Source: Clytia hemisphaerica (lineage: Eukaryota > Cnidaria > Hydrozoa > Leptothecata > Clytiidae). Taken from it: a stretch of DNA of 64,000 nucleotides. Below the pieces are notes generated by a model. The model did no database searches. It had not been told where the DNA came from and saw only the letters and a list, made by a program, of their open reading frames with translations. Shown here one piece after another: positions 43,630-55,756 of the stretch. Position 1 is the first letter of the stretch. Every line of letters starts with the position of its first letter. The stretch lies in contig CACVBU010000181.1 of the NCBI GenBank assembly GCA_902728285.1, positions 1,617,321 to 1,681,320 of the forward strand, given 5' to 3'. Made by a program: the position numbers and the translations under genes.

Positions 43630-44469
43630 TATGTTTACACCATTTCCAAAAACATTTGTTCCTCAATGGTTGCATAGCTGTCAACTCATTATCAATGTTT
43701 TCTCCCGCAGGAAAAAATTTCAGCCAAATCTCCCTGCATTTTCAGGGTTTTCTCCTGGATCTCCTGCATTTCCAAAAAATTTCTCATTTCCTGAAAAAAC
43801 GGAATGGCAAAATTTCCAGATTATTGAAAATTTGGACGAAAAATTCCCCGATTTCACAAAAAAAATTTACGATAAAATCACATTTTGCGGGAAAATTCCC
43901 CTGATTTCACAGTTTTCCGATTTGGAAAAATTTTTCCGACTTTGAGCTCTCTCACATTTTTGTGAGGCGAAGTTGACTGCTAGCTATGTGATTGTAACTT
44001 TTTCTGTCCCACAGCAAACAAATTTTGAAATAATGCAAAAACATTTGGCAATTTTATACCAGTTTGCCATTTTGTCCAGTGTTTAAGAAAAGCTTTATGA
44101 TCACAGCAGGCTTTCTATTCTTTTGGTTAAAACGAATATATAAATAGAAAAAATAAAAGTTAGGAGGGTTCAAAGTTCACAGAAAATGAAATTGGTGAAT
44201 CTTTTTTGTTTCTGATATATGTTTGTATATCAGAGTTTAGATGCATTTGGTTTGTTTTGGTTTTATCCGGACTCTTGAATCAGCCTCACTCTCATGTCCT
44301 ATTTAAGGCCTCAGTTTCTCCTCATGGTCCCTTTTCAGTTCTTCATTTCTTAGTGCTGACTGCCGTATTTTTTGCTGTTCTGTTGCTGTCTTCTGTATTA
44401 CATTTTTATATCATGATTGCTGAAAGATTATACCTGACAATCCTATTGTTCCTGACAACTCCTCCTGTT

Positions 44470-45784
44470 ACACCGATTTCAAATGCTGACCATGATGAAT
44501 CTCCTGCTGACAATGGTGCTCGTAGGAAAAAGTGCCCTGGATGCCAGAGAGCTCACTCCAAACACACCTTTGGTCAGCCAAGCAAAAATTGTCAAGGTCC
44601 ACCTTCACCTACGCACTCGCCATCTTCGTATCTTGCAGCTTACTGACCACAGTCACCTACATGAGGTTGTTCTCATACCTCGCTGGGCTGCGAAGCTACC
44701 TCGTGGGCTTGGGAAAAGCACTGATACTTCCTCATCCAAAAGTGATTCTTCTTTGTTTGGTCTTGCGGGTAACAATAAGGGTCTTGGTCCTGCCATTATG
44801 ACACACCTCTCTTCTGGATCAGAAATTTGTAGAATGTTTAATTCCAGGAAAGGATGTCAGAAGTCCCCCTGCAGGTTTGCACATGCCTGTAACCGTAAGG
44901 TTGGCTCACAGGCTTGTGGGAAATCTCACCAGGGTTTCCTCCATCCTGTGGGTGAGGGTGACCCTCAATGACTCCTTTCCACAGAGCCTTCTCCATCTCC
45001 GCTTGACTCTGCTATTTGGGACAAGGAGTTACTGAATGACCCTGACCGTCAGTTTTTATTTGATAGTGTGGTTAACGGTTTTCAATTGCTCCCAGCAGAT
45101 GCAAAAATTAGCCCTGCGGAAATGGAGAATTATAACTCTGCAGTTGGCCCTAGTTCTAAAGAAAAAGTTGAAGCCACTATTTTGGAAGAACTGTCGGCCG
45201 GAAATTATATTGTTACTTCTGAAAAGCCTGTTATTGTCAGTGCCCTTGGAGCAGTTCCAAAGCCTGATTCAGAGGATCTCTGTTTGATCCATGACTGTTC
45301 TATGCCCCACGGTTTGGGCGTCAATTCTTACATAGATATTGAGAAGCAATCTTTTCAGACTCTAGATGACGCCTGTAGGCTGATAGGGAAAGGTTTCTTC
45401 ATCGCTAAGATAGATTTGAGACATGCGTACAGATCTGTCCCAGTCCACCCAGCCAACCGAGATGCTCTCGGGTTGAAGTGGAAATTTAGTGGGGACAAAC
45501 ACTACACGTATCTAAAAGACACACGTCTCCCCTTTGGCGCACGTAGTACACCAGGAATTTTTCACCGTTTGACTCAGAGTGTAAGGCGTATGATGCAGAA
45601 AAGAGGCTTTCCTTTGATCATAGTATATCTTGACAATTTCTTGATCATTGGTAGGTCTCAGCATGAATGCCAGGCTGCTTTTGTTGCACTCAGCTCCCTG
45701 CTAGTTTCTCTAGGATTCACAATCAGCCCTTGTTCAGCTTTCCGTCGCAAAAAGAATGAAATTTTGTGGCTGACTCAAAATTGA
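44470..45784 (+). pseudogene. DIRS/Ngaro-like retrotransposon remnant (gag and RT)
   Basis: Broken fragment of a tyrosine-recombinase-type retroelement. The first part (44470-44971) encodes a Cys-rich gag-like region across a frameshift near 44640: CPGCQRAHSKHTF, then CRMFNSRKGCQKSPCRFAH, a CCCH-like knuckle. A second frame (about 44987-45784) encodes reverse transcriptase with VPKPDSEDLCLIHDCSMPHG, AKIDLRHAYRSVPVHP, LPFGARSTPGIFHRLTQ and VYLDNFLIIGR. The catalytic YLDD is YLDN here. The RT is cut off after LGFTIS; RNase H, methyltransferase and recombinase parts are absent. It is inactive by sequence. The family assignment rests on RT style and the gag knuckle only. Confidence 0.75.
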
Positions 45785-47510
45785 TCTATAGCTGTCTAAA
45801 GTGTGAGTAAATTCCGTGGCTGACATGCCGAGTGGCTTACCCTACCTGCAATCTTTGAGAAGCTATTTCTCAGCAATGGAATTAGATATGACATTAGTTC
45901 CTTCTGCGAGTTCTCAGAAAAGGTTTGGATTTCTCATATTCAATCCAAAAATGTGACTTACATATTGTTAAATGAGAGAAAATGTGGCTTACATCATAAA
46001 AGTGCTGTGATTTTTTTATTTCAATATTTTCTTTCACTTTGATTAGGAAAACCATCAATTTATGGCTGAATATCAAGGAAAAAGTAAATATAGTTGTTTT
46101 TAAAAGTACATTTTGGTGGCTTACGGACTCGATAAGAAGCTCTATTAAAATGGATATAAATGCATTATAGATCTTTGACAAAGATTTTATTAAGATTTTC
46201 CAAGTAATGGATAGCGGAATGTATATTTATTTATTGACACATTACATTTTGTATTAAATTGTGGCTTACTGCCCTTCTGTGAGTAAAAAATGTGGCTTAC
46301 AGCGGGGGAGATAATCAGAAATTATACAGGCTGGAAGTCCATTGACTATCAAGCCTTAAACTATTTCTTTGATTATTTATCAAATATAAAGAGAATAGCC
46401 TTATATTTTGTAATTATAAATGCACATTATTGTGGCTTACAGATCCAAAAACATGACTGTAAAGCATTTATCAAACAATGTGATTCAAATCGATTTCAGT
46501 GGTGGTTTATGAAGCTAGAACAGTACCTAGTGTAACTTAATTTTGTCTGTCGGCCACAAAAACTGCTCATCTAATCATGAAAAGACTACTATTGATGGTT
46601 TCCTTTCAAATTTGATATAAAATACCAACCCTGCATTCTTAATTGATCAATTATCTGTATTGTCATGTTAACGGTATTATCTTGCATTTACCTCCAAGTA
46701 AGCCACATTTTGTGCTCAAATTATGACTTCACAACATTTTGAAAGTATTCTGGTGATTTTAAATTGGATTTTAGATCATTTTGAGTAGCTACAAATGTTT
46801 TAGAAGCGTATGGAGCAGGTTAAAAACGCTTAATTTCTGACAAAAATATCCCTTTAATGTAAGCCACAAAATAGAACGTTTAACAGTGGAATATCATGTA
46901 CATTTAATGCTTTTCGTAAAATTCAATCTTTCTACCATCGAGAGCTGAAGGTTTCTTTTTTGTATCATCTCTAGTTTTGATGTGGCTTACATTCTAAAAA
47001 AATCGACAGTTTTTGATTTGCGGCCACAATTTTGGCTCAATTAACAAAATTTTTTTTTTCAATCATATCCTCGTCTTGAGTTCTTAAGCCTCTGAGATTT
47101 GAAGGCTAGATTCAAAATACCTGGGGAGTTATTTCAAAACGTTGTTTTTGGCCATTTTTTCCAATGTCACACTATTTTTGATTAGCATCATTGATGAAAT
47201 TTTGTGTGAATGCATTTATTTGAATCCTTTTTAATATGTAAAATCTATGTTGACTTATTTTCAAGGGAACCCCACTTTGCTCCACAAAGTGCAAGTGATA
47301 TGACCTCAAATTGCCACCTTTGCAGATGATTTTTCAAAAAATCCAAACTATGTAGACCAGTTTGATTAAAAGCCACCCTTTCCTATTGCTTTGAACTACC
47401 TAGAAAAGCCATATTGTAAATGATTAGTTAGACTGTGTGTAAATTTGGACTAGTTTGATTTAAAAGTAAAAATTAGGTTTTATCAAAAAGTATTCAAAAC
47501 GGAAAGAAAC
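45785..47510. repeat. Array of TGTGGCTTAC motifs in non-coding DNA
   Basis: GTGGCTTAC occurs exactly at 45832, 45984, 46116, 46261, 46292, 46432 and 46982, as GTGACTTAC at 45953, and as the reverse GTAAGCCAC at 46698 and 46859. Spacers of 30-550 bp are unrelated AT-rich sequence. Ten copies of a 9-mer in about 1.2 kb is far above chance. There is no open frame of note. 47000-47510 has no motif and no gene. Confidence 0.75.
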
Positions 47511-47514
47511 CAGT

Positions 47515-48075
47515 TATGATCCTCACTGCTTTTTCTGCATCCACCAAGGCTAAAGTTAAGTTATCAAGACATGAACACTTTTTTCTGACATTGCTGATGA
47601 TGATAGTGAGAGCTACCCAACTACCGATGACGAAGCTGATACTAGGTCTACTGCTGATGAAGAGCTGGAGGAAGAAGACGAAATTGCCACAATAAAATCA
47701 ACTTGGAAAAGACTAAGCCCTCCAAATACAGAGGCTAGTCTCATTGGAAAGTGGTTTTGTATCTGCTACAAAGGCAAAAAATCTAAAACACTCTACATCT
47801 CAAAGTTTGTCTCTCGCTTTCTTTACGATAAGGATGGCGATGTAACTAATGTTCTGATGAGATCACTCAAACCAAAATTTGGATCTGGCACTGTTTTGGA
47901 AGACACACCTTCCCATCTACCACCTGACGAGTCAACCTTTGAATTGACTGATGTAATATATGGGCCTCTAGAAGTCAATCCTTTAAGAGGAGCATCTAAA
48001 TTTAATGTTCCTGCATATGAAAAAGTAAAACAGATCTTCGATATTGTGAAAAACAAAGACAGAGGACAAATGTAA
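47515..48075 (+). pseudogene. Uncharacterised acidic ORF, probably transposon-derived C-terminus
   Basis: A coding-looking segment whose reading frame runs from 47575 to a TAA at 48073-48075. It has an acidic block (TDDEADTRSTADEELEEEDE), then LIGKWFCICYKGKKSKTLY, VTNVLMRSLKPKFG and FELTDVIYGPLEVNPLRG. The frame 47515-47580 (KVKLSRHEHFF) would join it if one T were added to a T-run at 47579-47584. The C-terminal layout (a short beta-rich module with Y-x-G, then VLMRSLKP, then a D-V-I motif near the end) recalls the C-terminal tails found in some cnidarian transposon-encoded proteins, but I cannot name the family. No upstream domain is present, so it is a fragment. Confidence 0.5.
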
Positions 48076-48180
48076 ACTTCCAATCATGCAATATTTGATA
48101 AAATCAAAAATTGTTCCTTTTTGATATATTTTTCCATTAAAAAATGGTTCCTATAATTTTCTAGATAATTTTATTGTATA

Positions 48181-51100
48181 TAAGAGCATGAGTCTGCTAA
48201 TGTCACCCATTTTCGGTTTTGTCAACTTTTCAACTTTAAGGCTCCAGTGAAAAATCTAGGTGCATGCAATAATGATACCAGCTGATGTTTTTATCAGTCT
48301 TGATACTGGCAAGCTTAAACAGTCATTTTTTTCACTTTACAAAGTACACAATTTTTTCAGGACAGCTTTTTACATCAAAATGTGAACGGAAAATGAGGTT
48401 TTAGCAAATTGTCTAAGTTCACTATTTAAATATCTAGGCCAATCATGTCTGATCATACTTAATTTTTCTTTTTATTACAGCCAAGGGATATGAAAAACAA
48501 AATCTACAAAAAGATTTTTCAAAATGAAGTTTTTCCCAGAATAAATGCAAAAAGTCGCGGACATAACTTTTTCCGTTCACAAAGTTATGTCCGCACACAA
48601 TTGATTTGCTAGAGAAGTAAAAGTGTTAATATCTATAGTTATTTGATTTTTAACCCTTCCCATCCATTAGAGAACCAAACCAAGTAACACTAAAATACCA
48701 GTTGTCCTTCATTGAAAAATATTCCATTTTGAAGTGAACAGGGTATGATTTCCGTTCACAATTTTGAGTTATGTCCGCACATTATTTTATCCTTTAAATT
48801 TTCAAAGGAGTTATTCTTACTCAGCTGAATCATTTTTCTATATCAAGGGTCATATTTGGGGTCATTTTATACAAATTTGAAGTCCCAAAGGCTATTTGTT
48901 GGGAGACGGTGAAACAAAATAGTTTCTCCAAAAATTAGTTATGTCCGCAACAAAAAGTTATGTCCGCAACAAATCATGAAGTTTTCTCAGCCCCCAAACA
49001 CCATTTTTAGGTTTCTTTGACAAATTATTGCATTTGAGGTCATTATAAGTTGGTTAAAACCAGAAAAAAGTCTGATAATTTTCCTTTGGCAAGATTTCAG
49101 TTTTTTCACCTCATATCATATGTATTTCATATTGCGGACATAACTATTTCATCTAAAATGTTGCTGATAAAGTGTATTTGCAGGCTGGCATGATGTTTTA
49201 TTATATGGAAGTAGTGCTTAGGCTATTAGAAATAGTAAAAAAATACTCTGATGCCAAGTTGAGGTCCAAAATTAAAATTTTAACAGAAAAATAACCTTTT
49301 TGTTTCTTTGAAAATGATGGTTCTGAGCCTGCGAGCTTGAATAAAGGATAAATCATGCATTAATTTGCATATTAAATTCATTGTGTAGTGTTCACACAAC
49401 ATAATCTACTACACATTCACTTACAGACTGGTTAGAATTGCTCCAATAGTTCAAAACAGAGTCATATTCTGTAGCAAATTGTATGTTGCGGACATAACTA
49501 TTTAAAGTATTTTATCAGATTTTTGACCCCCTTAAGCAGTTATGCTAACACTTTGACAATACTAAAGAGTTACATTTGTAAAAACCATGCATTTCCTTGT
49601 TTTTTTTAATTTTTTGTGTCCTCTAGAGGGTCGTTCTTCTATTAGAAATATGAGAAAGTTCTAATATCATTGATAAGTCTTCTTTTGTTCTTTTCAAAGA
49701 AAAACATGTAATAACTGAAATCAAACCAAACCAAATCTTTTGGTTTTATATTGATTTAGTCTCTATAATATTCCTTAAATTTTGGCAATAGAAAAAGACA
49801 CTCCAAAATCTTTAATTAATGATGTATAATGTTCTATGGTTCTACCCTAAGAAGAAAAAGTTATGTCCGCAACACAGCATTGTTATACATTTAACCCTTT
49901 CTATTGAAAAAGTTTAGTGACTCTCAAGGAAAAATCATATTTAATGATTATGAAAATGTACAACAGTTGATGTCAAGCTCAAATCTTAACTTTTAAGATT
50001 AGATTTTAACAAAAAATTATATATGATTGGATTCTCTTTTACAAATAAATCTTCAATTTTCAGGAAATCATAGTTACAAAGACCTTTCAAGACAACAAAT
50101 TTCAATGATTAAGTTTTGGTTCAAGTACAGCAAAGTATTAAAAGCCAAACGGTTAGTGTAAAACACAGGTCACAGGTCACAGGTCAGTGTTGACAGGTCA
50201 GCTTCAATTACTGTAAAACACAAAGAAAATGTTTGAAAAACAGTTGTTAATGTCAAAAATATATTTCTAAAGGTATTTTATTGATCTAGAACTATTTTAA
50301 AGCTAAAAATCTACCCACGTGCTTACCACGTGATTTCGTGTTTTATGCCGTGTATAACACAGACCTGGAATACTTGTATTATATATTACATCTATATCAC
50401 ACATGTAAAAAAATTATTTTTTCAATGTTATACGCATGTTGCGTATGTTATATACAAAGAATAAGGAAATATTCGAATATCGATCTCACCTTTGCTTTAA
50501 ACAGCGCCCTAACAGGAAAATAGCTATTTCACAATCACTATGTCATATCTCATTTCATCTCCTGTATCACCTTGGGTATGATAACAAGAATTGATAAAAA
50601 TAGCGTCAATGGGATTATATTTTATAATTGTTTCAATATTTTTATCCCCTGCTTTGTATTTTCTGATAAAATGACGTCACTATTTTCATCTCTCTAAAAC
50701 AGCTCTCTTGGAGTATTTATTGTGTTCAAAACCTGTCAATCTATATCCACTTGCAGCGTCAGCATCCTATTATGCATGAAGAATATTTTATTGTTAATTG
50801 GTGTACAAAACCCCATACTTTGGGATAACATCATTATTTACATAATTTAAGTGTCATTTGTTGTCAATATTTGGGGTTGATGATTTGTCGTTTTAAAGCC
50901 TTCTAAATAACATATTTTGATATTACATTTCCATTACATATAATATTTTCAGGAACTGATGTTATGAGTTGTATGTTACGAGTGCGTTACAGTTTTCCGG
51001 TCTGTAATTTGTATGACCTGTGACCTGTGACCCGTGACCTGTGACCCGTGACCTGTGACCTGTGACCTGTGTTTTACACTAACCGAAAGCCAAATAATAA

Positions 51101-51694
51101 CTCAATTTAATGTTTATTGCTGATTTTAAATCAAATTTAACAAAAAGTTATGTCCGCAACCAACAAGGTTTCATTTTCTAATTTTTATTGGCTAACTGAA
51201 ATATAGCAAACTTTTGGTTTTTTTGGAAGCCTTGTGACGAGTCCTTCAAATCTAGAATGAAATTACCTGACCATAGCCAGTTTTCTTTTCATGAATTCAA
51301 ACTTTATGGGAATAATTTTTAGTATTTTAGATTTTATTTTGAAAAAAGTGTCAGAATTTGAAAAATATGCCATACTGGAGGGTAAAAATTGCTTTTCAAT
51401 GCAGCTTTAATATATTAGCCATGAACTGAAATCTAAGACAAGTATTAGATAATGCATATTTTATCTCAAATAAAGTGTAAACTACAAAGAGTTTTTTGCC
51501 AAATTTGTCTGATTATAACTACTCTAGGTTAAATTTATGGACCAAGCCAGTTTGATTAAGCCTTGATACTTATGTTTTCTGAAAATTGAAGTCATTAATA
51601 AAAAAATTATCCAGGAATAAAAGTGAAATTCAAAACTTTATTTTTTCCAAATTTTTTCACCTATTTGGGTGACATTACCACACTCATGCTCATA
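48181..51694. mobile_element. 3.5 kb TIR element with GTTATGTCCGC array
   Basis: The left end TAAGAGCATGAGTCTGCTAA then TGTCACCC is mirrored at the right by GGGTGACATTACCACACTCA then TGCTCATA (about 28 bp, three mismatches). The interior carries the 11-mer GTTATGTCCGC nine times: forward as GCGGACATAAC at 48557, 49134 and 49488, reverse at 48584, 48768, 48938, 48957, 49860 and 51147. The 50150-51085 insertion splits it, so the original length was about 2.6 kb. No protein recognised. Confidence 0.75.
50150..51085. mobile_element. Mutator-like MITE with 9 bp target duplication
   Basis: The ends CGGTTAGTGTAAAACACAGG and CCTGTGTTTTACACTAACCG are perfect inverted repeats, extended inwards by tandem CACAGGT units (three to five at the left; about nine ACCTGTG or ACCCGTG units at the right). 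AAAGCCAAA occurs immediately outside both ends (50141-50149 and 51086-51094), a 9 bp target duplication typical of the Mutator (MULE) superfamily. No transposase; a non-autonomous element. Confidence 0.88.
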
Positions 51695-52199
51695 AATTGT
51701 GTTTCGTAGTAGTTTATTTATAGTTTATTTTAAATTTGCATTGAAATCCTTGTTCCTAAATATTCAATATGTTAAAGAATGAAATGGACCGCAAAATGCC
51801 AGTCTTGTGATGTAAGAGTTTCTGCCATCATAGATTTGTCTATGGTATTGGGAACAGCTAATTTATATTTAAAATGTTTCTACTATGTTGGGGCTTATTG
51901 AAAATTGCTACTTGCTTTGCACACTTATATTCAGATCACAGGATTCAAGGCCAAAAACCAAAAAAAAAGTGAAATTTTTTATGTGAATATTTTTTACTGA
52001 ACCGGTCCTAATTTTTTTTCACCCATTTCTAAACACATTTTTTCAATTGAAATATACTTTCATACACATGGAAACCACAAAAAAGTTTGGTTAAAATGAT
52101 TCCCAAAGCCTGTAGCTGCCATTTTCCAAAAACTGACATTCTGAGGGGCAGTGGCATTCTGAGGGGCAAACACCTGTAGTAGCAACTCCAGAAGATTCA
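51695..52199. other. Non-coding DNA between repeats
   Basis: No gene. GGCATTCTGAGGGGCA is repeated at 52138-52168, a small local duplication just ahead of the backbone repeat. Confidence 0.4.
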
Positions 52200-52546
52200 A
52201 ATTTCAATTTTTTTTTCAAAACCTATCCTATCTTGTAGAGCTTTGAAAAAGAAAGAAAATGATGGGTCATAGGCCTCCAGAGGATTAGTGGTTGTAAAGA
52301 TATTCAAATTTTAGTGTCAAAAATTTGACTAAAAATGTCAAAAAAAAGGTTAGGAAAATAGCTTGGAAAAATTCGAAAAATGTGTCAAAAAAGAAATTTT
52401 CCAGTCATGCTTCTTCAATTTTGCATATCTCTTTTTCTAGTGTAGCTAGAGACCTGAAATTTAGAGGGAGAATTCTTTGATGGTGTTAGAATATTATTAT
52501 ATAAAAATATTTCTAAAATATTTAGTACTTACTCTCTTGTGAACAA

Positions 52547-55500
52547 TTGTTTCAACAACCAAAACCAACAAATACAATTCAGGAACCACGATTTGTCACA
52601 TCAACTTCAACAAACATTCAATCGTCAACACCCCCTACATCATCTACCACCCCAGCACCCCACAATGGAACCGACATTTCCAAGGAATCTACTGGGACAG
52701 TGACTGCCCTTACTGATGCTGACCCGACTACCAAAACTACTCCTAAACCTACACTGAATATGTTTTCGTTTGTCAATATACAAGGACTTTGCCCACAAAC
52801 AAAACCTTCATCTGTACCCTACCTCAAAGATCTTACAAACAGCTCAAAACAACTGTTTTTAGGCTTAACCGAAACCTGGTTAACGGACAATCACAAAAAA
52901 GGAGAACTTGAGATTGAAAATTACACTTTTTTTAAGAAAAACAGAGACAGAGTAAAATCGAAATATGGCAGAGCAAGCGGAGGCGTTGCATTTTATGTGC
53001 GTAATGACATTGCACCATTCTTCGAGCCCATTTTCGAATTCTCGAACGGAGTAAATGAAGCATTGATGCTTTTATCAAAAAAATCTAATATTCTTCTCTG
53101 TGTTATCTACAGACAACCCAACAATCCAGACCACAAATCTGAAGCACCTGAATTACAAGAACTCCTTTCTGCAATGATAGCAAAAATTGATAGTATTACT
53201 GATTGTACACCTGACACATACATCCTTGGGGATTTTAACGTACCACACACACCTCTTAATGATGAGACTTCAACCCCAACACGAAATTGCAATAAACAGC
53301 TTCTGGACGTTTTAAATGTTTTTAAACAGACTTGCACATTAATCAATTGATACACAAACCAACACACCGTGATGGTAATATTTTAGACTTTCTATTCACA
53401 AACAACACAGACACTGTATTTAATTACACATGCTCACCTACTATTTATTCAGATCATCTTGTTGTAGATGTTACAACACATCTGAATTTTGATAATCAAT
53501 TCGGAGAAACTGAAGAACGTAACTTAATAAGCAAATTTGACCTCTACAACTTCCAAAGTGATAAAATTGACTGGGAAATTATTAACAAAGAATTAACAGA
53601 GATTAATTGGCCTCAAAAACTGGACACAAATCTATATGACCCAAATCGTCAATATGCCAACTTCCTTGAAAAATGTCTTCTGATTGTGAAAAAGCATTTG
53701 CCAAAGAGAAAACCTCCAAAAATTTTTTCAAAGATTCCAAGAGATCGTCGTATTCTTATGAGAAAACGTAAAAGACTCTCCAAAAAGAATTTCAAAACCA
53801 ATAAAACAAATCAGAAACTAATTGACATTGAACTGATGCTACAGAAATCCCACAAAAATGAACGCGATAAAGCAGAGCTGGATGCCTCACTGAAAATCAA
53901 AAGCAATCCTAAATACTTCTACTCCTATGCAAAAAGATTCACAAAAACTAAACCTAAAGTTGGCCCACTGAAAAATCCAACCACCAACAAATTAACAACT
54001 GACTCGCAAGAGATGGCAAACATCTTACAAAAACAATACTGTTCAGTATTTACCACTCCCAAAACAGACTACAGCTTTCTGAATTCAAATGAGACAAAAG
54101 ACTCCTCAACCCTTGAGCACATTACTTTCACAGAAGATGATTTCATCCAACAAATTGACACTATTCCAGCCAACTCGTCAGCTGGACCAGATGGCTTGCC
54201 AGCAAAGTTTTTCAAAAATGTGCAAGAAATCACTTTCTAAGCCACTTAAGATGATATGGCAAAACAACTTTGACAAAGGAATCACACCTGAAATTCTCAA
54301 AACAAGCCACATTACACCAATATTCAAGAAAGGAGATCAAGGTTTACCAGAGAATTATCGGCCTGTTGCCCTGACATCAATTACCACTAAAATATTTGAG
54401 AAAATAGTCAGAGAGAAATTGCAAATCCACCTTGAAGAAAACAACCTATACAATCCAACACAACATGGTTTCAGACCAGGGCGATCTTGCTTGAGTCAAC
54501 TATTGGCTCATGTAGAAAGACTGATATCTCACCTACAAAACAATGAAAATGTTGATGTAATCTACCTTGACTTCAGCAAGGCCTTTGATAAGGTGGACCA
54601 TCACATCTTGCTACACAAGCTAAAAATCAATGGAATCAAAGGACAACTATTGAACTGGATACAATCCTTCCTTACTGAGAGATACCAAAAAGTTTCCATA
54701 AACACGTTCCTATCAGATGAAGCGAAAGTTACAAGCGGAGTTCCACAAGGCTCAGTTCTGGGCCCCCTCTTGTTTCTGGTAATGATCAGTGACATAAACG
54801 AAAAGATTAAACATTCCATCCTCTCATCTTTTGCTGACGACACAAGACTTATGAAGGCAATATCTTGCGCTGCAGATGTGAGTCTGCTTCAAGACGATCT
54901 AGACGTTGTCTATAACTGGACATCCATCAACAATATGGAGCTCAATGGAAAAAAGTTTGAACACATTGCATACGGAAAAAATGAACAACTGAAAGTACAC
55001 TCAGTCTACAAATCAGACGTACAGCAGCCAATCGAAATAAAAAGTGCAGTGAAAGACCTGGGTATCCTGCTCTCAAACAACCTGTCTTATGAAATGCACA
55101 TTCAAACGATCACTGACAGAGTCAAGGGTATAAGTGCCTGGATATACAGAACCTTCAAGTCCAGAGATAAATTAGTAATGATCACTCTTTGGAAGACATT
55201 GGTACTTCAACATCTGGAATACTGCTCCCAGCTATGGTCTCCTACAAAGCGATCCCTGATGCAAGAACTGGAGTATCTGCAAAAATCCTTTATAAAAGGG
55301 ATCCAACTTCCACCCAATTTGAATTATTGGGAGAAGCTCAAACACCTCAATGTGTACAGTCTCGAGAGAAGACGCGAAAGATACCAAATTATATATACAT
55401 GGTGTATAATCGAACAACTGGTGCCAAATTTCAACTATGGTGAAGGGGAAGGCGGTATTTATTCATATACAAACCAACGCCTGGGAAGAAAATGCCACCT

Positions 55501-55756
55501 CAAACCAGTGAATACAACGAACAAGAACATTTGGAAGAGCTGCCTTTCAGACACCGGTCCAAGACTATTCAATGTGTTACCAAGAAAAATACGTGACATG
55601 ACCAAATGTTCCAAAAATTCCTTCAAACAACAACTTGATCAATTTCTGCAAGATGTTCCCGACCAGCCACTGCTCCCTGCCTATCTCCCTTACAGGATGG
55701 CTGACTCAAATTCAATTGTCGAAATGGTCAAACACCGGACCCCACAGGTTGAGTGA
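52547..55756 (+). pseudogene. CR1-like non-LTR retrotransposon, frameshifted
   Basis: Remnant of a LINE encoding endonuclease and reverse transcriptase in three frames (52547-53350, 53332-54240 and 54089-55756), needing frame changes near 53335 and 54200-54235. The AP-endonuclease-like part has SFVNIQGLCPQ, GLTETWLT, SGGVAFYVR, YILGDFNVPH, then PTHRDGNILDFLFT and YSDHLVVD. The RT part has NYRPVALTS, HGFRPGRSCLSQLL, IYLDFSKAFDKVDH, SGVPQGSVLGPLLF and the catalytic FADDT, then a C-terminal LEYCSQLWSP region typical of CR1/jockey-type elements. The Pro/Thr-rich N-terminus may be part of a lost first ORF. It is inactive as read, but mutations are few, so it is fairly young. It is inserted in the second backbone repeat. 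Confidence 0.85.

Larger units (their letters stand above)
41010..44200 (+). repeat. Backbone repeat, copy 1, with several insertions
   Basis: Blocks at 41010-41072, 42401-42665, 43155-43250, 43640-43690, 43995-44090 and 44165-44195 match, in the same order, blocks at 52200-52520, 55805-55830, 56115-56180, 56190-56300 and 56940-56980. The two intervals are therefore copies of one repeat or an old segmental duplication. Differences are explained by separate insertions in each: the palindrome and the TACTGTCAACTGC element here, a CR1-like LINE and another TIR element in the second copy. Confidence 0.65.

Noticed and set aside
44206-44470. N-terminal extension of the DIRS-like gag frame (hydrophobic peptide)
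   Set aside because: The stretch reads as membrane-like residues unrelated to gag and overlaps the end of the backbone repeat, so the element's true 5' border is probably near 44470.
48557-51157. CRISPR-like array interpretation of the repeated GTTATGTCCGC words
   Set aside because: The repeats are only 11 bases, irregularly spaced and in both orientations, in an animal genome. They do not have CRISPR architecture.
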